A program made the translations under genes and the position numbers. A DNA stretch of 9,162 nucleotides from an uncultured Terrimonas sp. (lineage in GTDB: Bacteria; Bacteroidota; Bacteroidia; Chitinophagales; Chitinophagaceae), in NCBI GenBank assembly GCA_946886925.1, contig CAMPJQ010000072.1, positions 1-9,162 of the forward strand, given 5' to 3'. The notes under the pieces are model-generated. The model did no database searches and was not told the DNA's origin. It saw only the letters and a program-made list of their open reading frames with translations. Shown here in pieces: positions 7,126 to 9,162 of the stretch (positions are counted from its first letter, which is position 1; every line of letters starts with the position of its first letter).

Positions 7126-7473
7126 ATGGCAATTGACGTTTTACAAACTTTGGATGTAATTGAAGCAATGGAAAATTTCCTTGCCCGAAAAAGACCGCCT
7201 GAACATATCAGGCCCCAGCTCGACATTGGATATAAAATTGAAGGACAAAGTATCATTGTTTTTGAAATCAGGCCGCAATGGAATAAGCCGGAAATAATTC
7301 TGGAACATCCACTTGCAAAGACAACATTTGTAAAGACAAAAAACAACTGGAAGGTATTCTGGATGCGTGCAGACCTGAAATGGCACAGTTATACACCAAC
7401 GCCTGTTGTTAAGACAGTTTTAGAATTTACAAAACTTGTTGAAGAAGATAAACATCATGCGTTTTGGGGGTGA
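7126..7473 (+). CDS. DUF3024 family protein (function unknown)
   Basis: This 115-residue protein has the features I associate with DUF3024. These include an N-terminal helix ending in FLARKRPPEHIRPQLDIGYK (18-37), then IEGQSIIVFEIRP (38-50), PLAKTTFVKTKNNWKVFWMRADLKWHSY (62-89), and a C-terminal helix ending near the conserved aromatic-Gly tail (HAFWG). The fold is expected to be a small mixed alpha/beta cytoplasmic domain; no catalytic role is established as far as I know. The length is normal for a single-domain member and nothing seems truncated. The ATG at 7126 is the natural start, directly before the conserved N-terminal helix. It lies alone between the palindromic stretch and the toxin-antitoxin region, with no overlap or close spacing to suggest an operon. 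No strong promoter or terminator is visible around it. Confidence 0.85.
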   Translation: MAIDVLQTLDVIEAMENFLARKRPPEHIRPQLDIGYKIEGQSIIVFEIRPQWNKPEIILEHPLAKTTFVKTKNNWKVFWMRADLKWHSYTPTPVVKTVLEFTKLVEEDKHHAFWG

Positions 7474-7612
7474 AAAGCGCGCCAACCTAACTATCTGGCA
7501 TCCGCCATTTAGTACCGCTGGGCAAATGTCATTAAGTTAAGGTTTTATGTTTGCTTCCCTTTTATGCCAACCCCGGCGCGACTTAGGGTGAATTTTATGT
7601 AAAATAAATGTG
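7474..7612. other. Non-coding gap after the DUF3024 gene
   Basis: No credible gene is seen here. It contains weak inverted pieces: CGCGCC at 7478-7483 against GGCGCG at 7575-7580, and TGGCAT at 7496-7501 against ATGCCA at 7564-7569, nested in the same order. It also has a 14-bp palindrome, ATTTTATGTAAAAT, at 7592-7605. There is no stem followed by a T-run, so I cannot name a terminator for the upstream gene. Confidence 0.4.
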
Positions 7613-7638
7613 CCTAATTCGGAAAAAATCCGAATTAA
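7613..7638 (+). promoter_or_regulatory. Inverted-repeat operator IR1 of the AbiE-type toxin-antitoxin operon
   Basis: Perfect 9-bp arms TAATTCGGA (7615-7623) and TCCGAATTA (7629-7637) flank an A5 spacer, giving a 23-bp inverted repeat. The enclosing 26 bp recur unchanged at 7676-7701. IR1 ends three bases before the predicted -33 TTG. AbiEi antitoxins of the streptococcal AbiE system repress their own operon by binding two inverted repeats in the promoter, so this pair is the expected binding site of the downstream antitoxin. Confidence 0.75.
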
Positions 7639-7641
7639 AGC

Positions 7642-7671
7642 TTGTTTTTTAGCATAACATTGTTAAATTCG
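7642..7671 (+). promoter_or_regulatory. Predicted promoter of the AbiE-type operon
   Basis: A -33 TTG at 7642-7644 and a -7 box TAAATTCG at 7664-7671 (seven of eight positions of TAnnTTTG, counting the two free ones) are separated by 19 bp, a normal Bacteroidota spacing. Transcription would start near 7677-7679, at the left edge of IR2. The promoter lies exactly in the 37-bp gap between the two identical inverted repeats, which fits an autorepressed operon. Confidence 0.6.
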
Positions 7672-7675
7672 AGTA

Positions 7676-7701
7676 CCTAATTCGGAAAAAATCCGAATTA
7701 A
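7676..7701 (+). promoter_or_regulatory. Inverted-repeat operator IR2 of the AbiE-type toxin-antitoxin operon
   Basis: This is an identical 26-bp copy of IR1, with arms TAATTCGGA (7678-7686) and TCCGAATTA (7692-7700). It begins 63 bp after the start of IR1, which is six helical turns, so proteins bound to the two copies would lie on the same face of the DNA. It overlaps the predicted transcription start and fills most of the leader, 19 bases before the antitoxin's ATG. In RNA the same arms could form a hairpin. Confidence 0.75.
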
Positions 7702-7720
7702 CTATAAACCAATTACACAA

Positions 7721-8359
7721 ATGAGTTTCCGGGAGGATATACAAGCCTATAGTGAGCAGCCGATAAACAAACAACTACTTCTGCACCTGCTGAAGGAATA
7801 CAAAAGACCACACGATAAAATTGATGAACTGGTTAAACAGCAGGTATTGGTACAAATAAAAAGAGGTCTTTATATACCCGGTACCAAGCTCAGTATAGCC
7901 CCACCCGAGCCACTGCTCATCGCCAATCATCTTTATGGTCCAAGCTATATTTCTTTAGATACAGCATTGTCTTATTGGGGGCTGATTCCTGAAAGAATAT
8001 ATGAAATCAGCTCTGTTACCACAAACCCCTCCAAAACCTATAAAACAGTGGCGGGAAGATTTAGCTACAGGCGCATTCCCCTGCCTTACTACAGCTTTGG
8101 AATACAACAGGTGCAGCTTACAAAAAAGCAAACCGTATTAATGGCATCAAAGGAAAAAGCATTGTGTGATAAAATAATTGCTACGCCCGGTGTATTGCTG
8201 CGGAGTGTAAAGCAAACACTGGAATTATTGATTGAAGATTTCCGTATTGATGAAAATGCACTGCGAAAGTTAGAAACAGCAACTATTAATAGCTGGCTTA
8301 AAAATGCGCCAAAAGAAAACAGCCTGGCAACGCTTGTAAAAACATTAAAAAGTGTATGA
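7721..8359 (+). CDS. abiEi: AbiEi-like antitoxin / autorepressor of a type IV toxin-antitoxin system
   Basis: This 212-residue protein matches the AbiEi family. A winged helix-turn-helix occupies about 12-53, ending in VLVQIKRGLYIPG (42-54), the usual wing of these antitoxins. The C-terminal domain carries the family landmarks YISLDTALSYWGLIPE (76-91), TTNPSKTYKTVAGRFSYRRIP (100-120) and MASKEKALCDKI (141-152). In type IV systems the antitoxin neutralises the toxin without forming a stable complex with it, and the N-terminal domain represses the operon. The two identical inverted repeats upstream fit that second role. The ATG at 7721 follows an A-rich leader without a Shine-Dalgarno site. The gene overlaps the toxin gene by four bases (ATGA), so the pair is co-translated. 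Length and domain order look complete. Confidence 0.9.
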   Translation: MSFREDIQAYSEQPINKQLLLHLLKEYKRPHDKIDELVKQQVLVQIKRGLYIPGTKLSIAPPEPLLIANHLYGPSYISLDTALSYWGLIPERIYEISSVTTNPSKTYKTVAGRFSYRRIPLPYYSFGIQQVQLTKKQTVLMASKEKALCDKIIATPGVLLRSVKQTLELLIEDFRIDENALRKLETATINSWLKNAPKENSLATLVKTLKSV

Positions 8360-9162
8360 TCAAAGAATGGTTGGAAGAATATAAACCCGTTAACCAGGAA
8401 GCTGCAGAGCAGGCACTCCGTGAAATTATGCAGGAAATTGCACTGGCCGGACTGCAGCGCAGCGGCTTTTTTGAAAAAGCTGCATTTTACGGAGGCACAG
8501 CCTTGCGTATATTTCATGGACTTCAAAGGTTTTCCGAAGACCTTGATTTTTCATTGCTGGAAGCAACCCCCGGCTTTTCACTGGAACCATACCTGAAGGG
8601 AATTGAAACAGAATTTAGTGCATTGGGCGTAACCGTTAGCATAGAAGAAAAAAATAAAACTGCAAAAACAGATGTAGATTCAGCATTTCTCAAACCAGAC
8701 ACTGCCTGGAAGGAACTGATCATTAAAGCAATACTGGCTCAGGAACCGGTTAAAATGCGGCCATCCATAAAAATAAAGATCGAAGTAGATACAAGTCCGC
8801 CGCCAGGCTTTAGCACAGAAGAAAAATTGTTATTAAAACCATTTTCATTCTACGTTAAATGTTTTACGCTGCCTGATCTCTTTGCCGGCAAAATGCATGC
8901 ATTGCTTTTTCGCAAATGGAAAGGAAGAGTGAAGGGCAGAGATTGGTTTGATATGGAATGGTATATCAAAAAAGGCATTCCATTAAATCTTGGTCATTTG
9001 TTGATACGTTCTCAGGATAGCGGTGGCTGGAAAGAAAAATGGATGACAAAAGAGCAATTCATGACCTTATTGCAAAATAAAATTCAATCGGTTTCTTTTA
9101 ACAGTATACGAAACGATATTGTTCGTTTTATACCGGATGATAAAATGATTGAAATTTGGTCT
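8356..9162 (+). CDS. abiEii: AbiEii/AbiGii-like nucleotidyltransferase toxin, 3' end cut by the window
   Basis: This is the toxin partner, a DNA polymerase beta-fold nucleotidyltransferase. I translated 269 codons from the ATG at 8356 with no stop before the right edge; the family is usually about 260-300 residues, so most of it is present. The nucleotidyltransferase core is clear: FYGGTALRIFHGLQRFSEDLDF at 44-65 has the Gly-Gly-Thr and the paired Asp62/Asp64 expected to bind metal. IKIEVDT (140-146) supplies a probable third carboxylate, Asp145. Lys179 (FAGKMHALL) and the KGRDWFD segment (193-199) match the conserved Lys and Arg-Asp motifs near the C-terminal helical part. Related toxins modify tRNA or another nucleotide acceptor; the exact target here is unknown. 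No active-site residue looks lost, so the toxin is probably functional unless damaged beyond the window. AbiE systems act in phage defence and plasmid or island stability. Confidence 0.92.
   Translation, partial: MIKEWLEEYKPVNQEAAEQALREIMQEIALAGLQRSGFFEKAAFYGGTALRIFHGLQRFSEDLDFSLLEATPGFSLEPYLKGIETEFSALGVTVSIEEKNKTAKTDVDSAFLKPDTAWKELIIKAILAQEPVKMRPSIKIKIEVDTSPPPGFSTEEKLLLKPFSFYVKCFTLPDLFAGKMHALLFRKWKGRVKGRDWFDMEWYIKKGIPLNLGHLLIRSQDSGGWKEKWMTKEQFMTLLQNKIQSVSFNSIRNDIVRFIPDDKMIEIWS

Noticed and set aside
6915..7346. Two overlapping minus-strand open frames (6915-7346 and 6920-7168) opposite the DUF3024 gene
   Set aside because: They run antisense through a well-supported family gene and the palindromic patch, have low-complexity, Cys/Ser-rich translations and match no family I know.
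7613..7701. The duplicated inverted repeats as a two-unit CRISPR array
   Set aside because: There are only two copies, with a promoter in the 37-bp interval and an antitoxin gene directly downstream; no cas genes are present. Operators explain them better.
8089..8723. Minus-strand open frames opposite the antitoxin and toxin genes
   Set aside because: They are antisense to two clear family members and have Cys/Phe/Ser-rich translations typical of shadow frames.

Overview
This 9.2 kb window most likely comes from a member of the Bacteroidota, plausibly the Chitinophagaceae. That rests on TAnnTTTG-type -7 promoter boxes, the lack of strong Shine-Dalgarno sites, and the style of the proteins and intergenic palindromes. 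The phylum is a reasonably firm inference; the family is a guess.

Left part (1-6519, all on the minus strand): a tripartite RND drug/solvent efflux operon and its regulator. In transcription order these are an AraC-family regulator (6519-5695), a TolC-type outer-membrane channel (5614-4223), an inner-membrane RND pump (4212-1084) and a lipoprotein membrane-fusion adaptor (1079 to the left edge, cut off there). The last three genes are separated by only 10 and 4 bases, so they are almost certainly one transcript. A 14-bp identical sequence (GGTATATTTGAAAA), inside a 24-bp block that repeats GGTA at 20-bp spacing, occurs once upstream of the channel gene and once in the divergent region upstream of the regulator. 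In both places it lies exactly 23 bp from a plausible -7 box. This looks like the regulator's own operator.

Middle part (6520-7720): a divergently transcribed gene for a 77-residue acidic protein of unknown function (6653-6886), whose promoter carries that operator and which is therefore probably in the same regulon. A GC-rich, palindrome-rich intergenic stretch (about 6990-7077) follows, then a DUF3024-family gene (7126-7473), then a 247-bp non-coding region.

Right part (7613-9162, plus strand): a type IV toxin-antitoxin system of the AbiE type. It has an AbiEi-like winged-helix antitoxin (7721-8359) and an AbiEii-like nucleotidyltransferase toxin (8356 to the right edge, stop not reached), overlapping by the ATGA arrangement. 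Two identical 26-bp copies of an inverted repeat, spaced 63 bp start to start, bracket the predicted promoter and are the likely AbiEi autoregulatory operators. This part is visibly more A/T-rich than the efflux operon and is probably accessory DNA.

I see no tRNA, rRNA, CRISPR array or intact insertion sequence. No known system here is wholly new. The most informative undescribed features are the two operator architectures and the small gene that appears to be wired into the efflux regulon.
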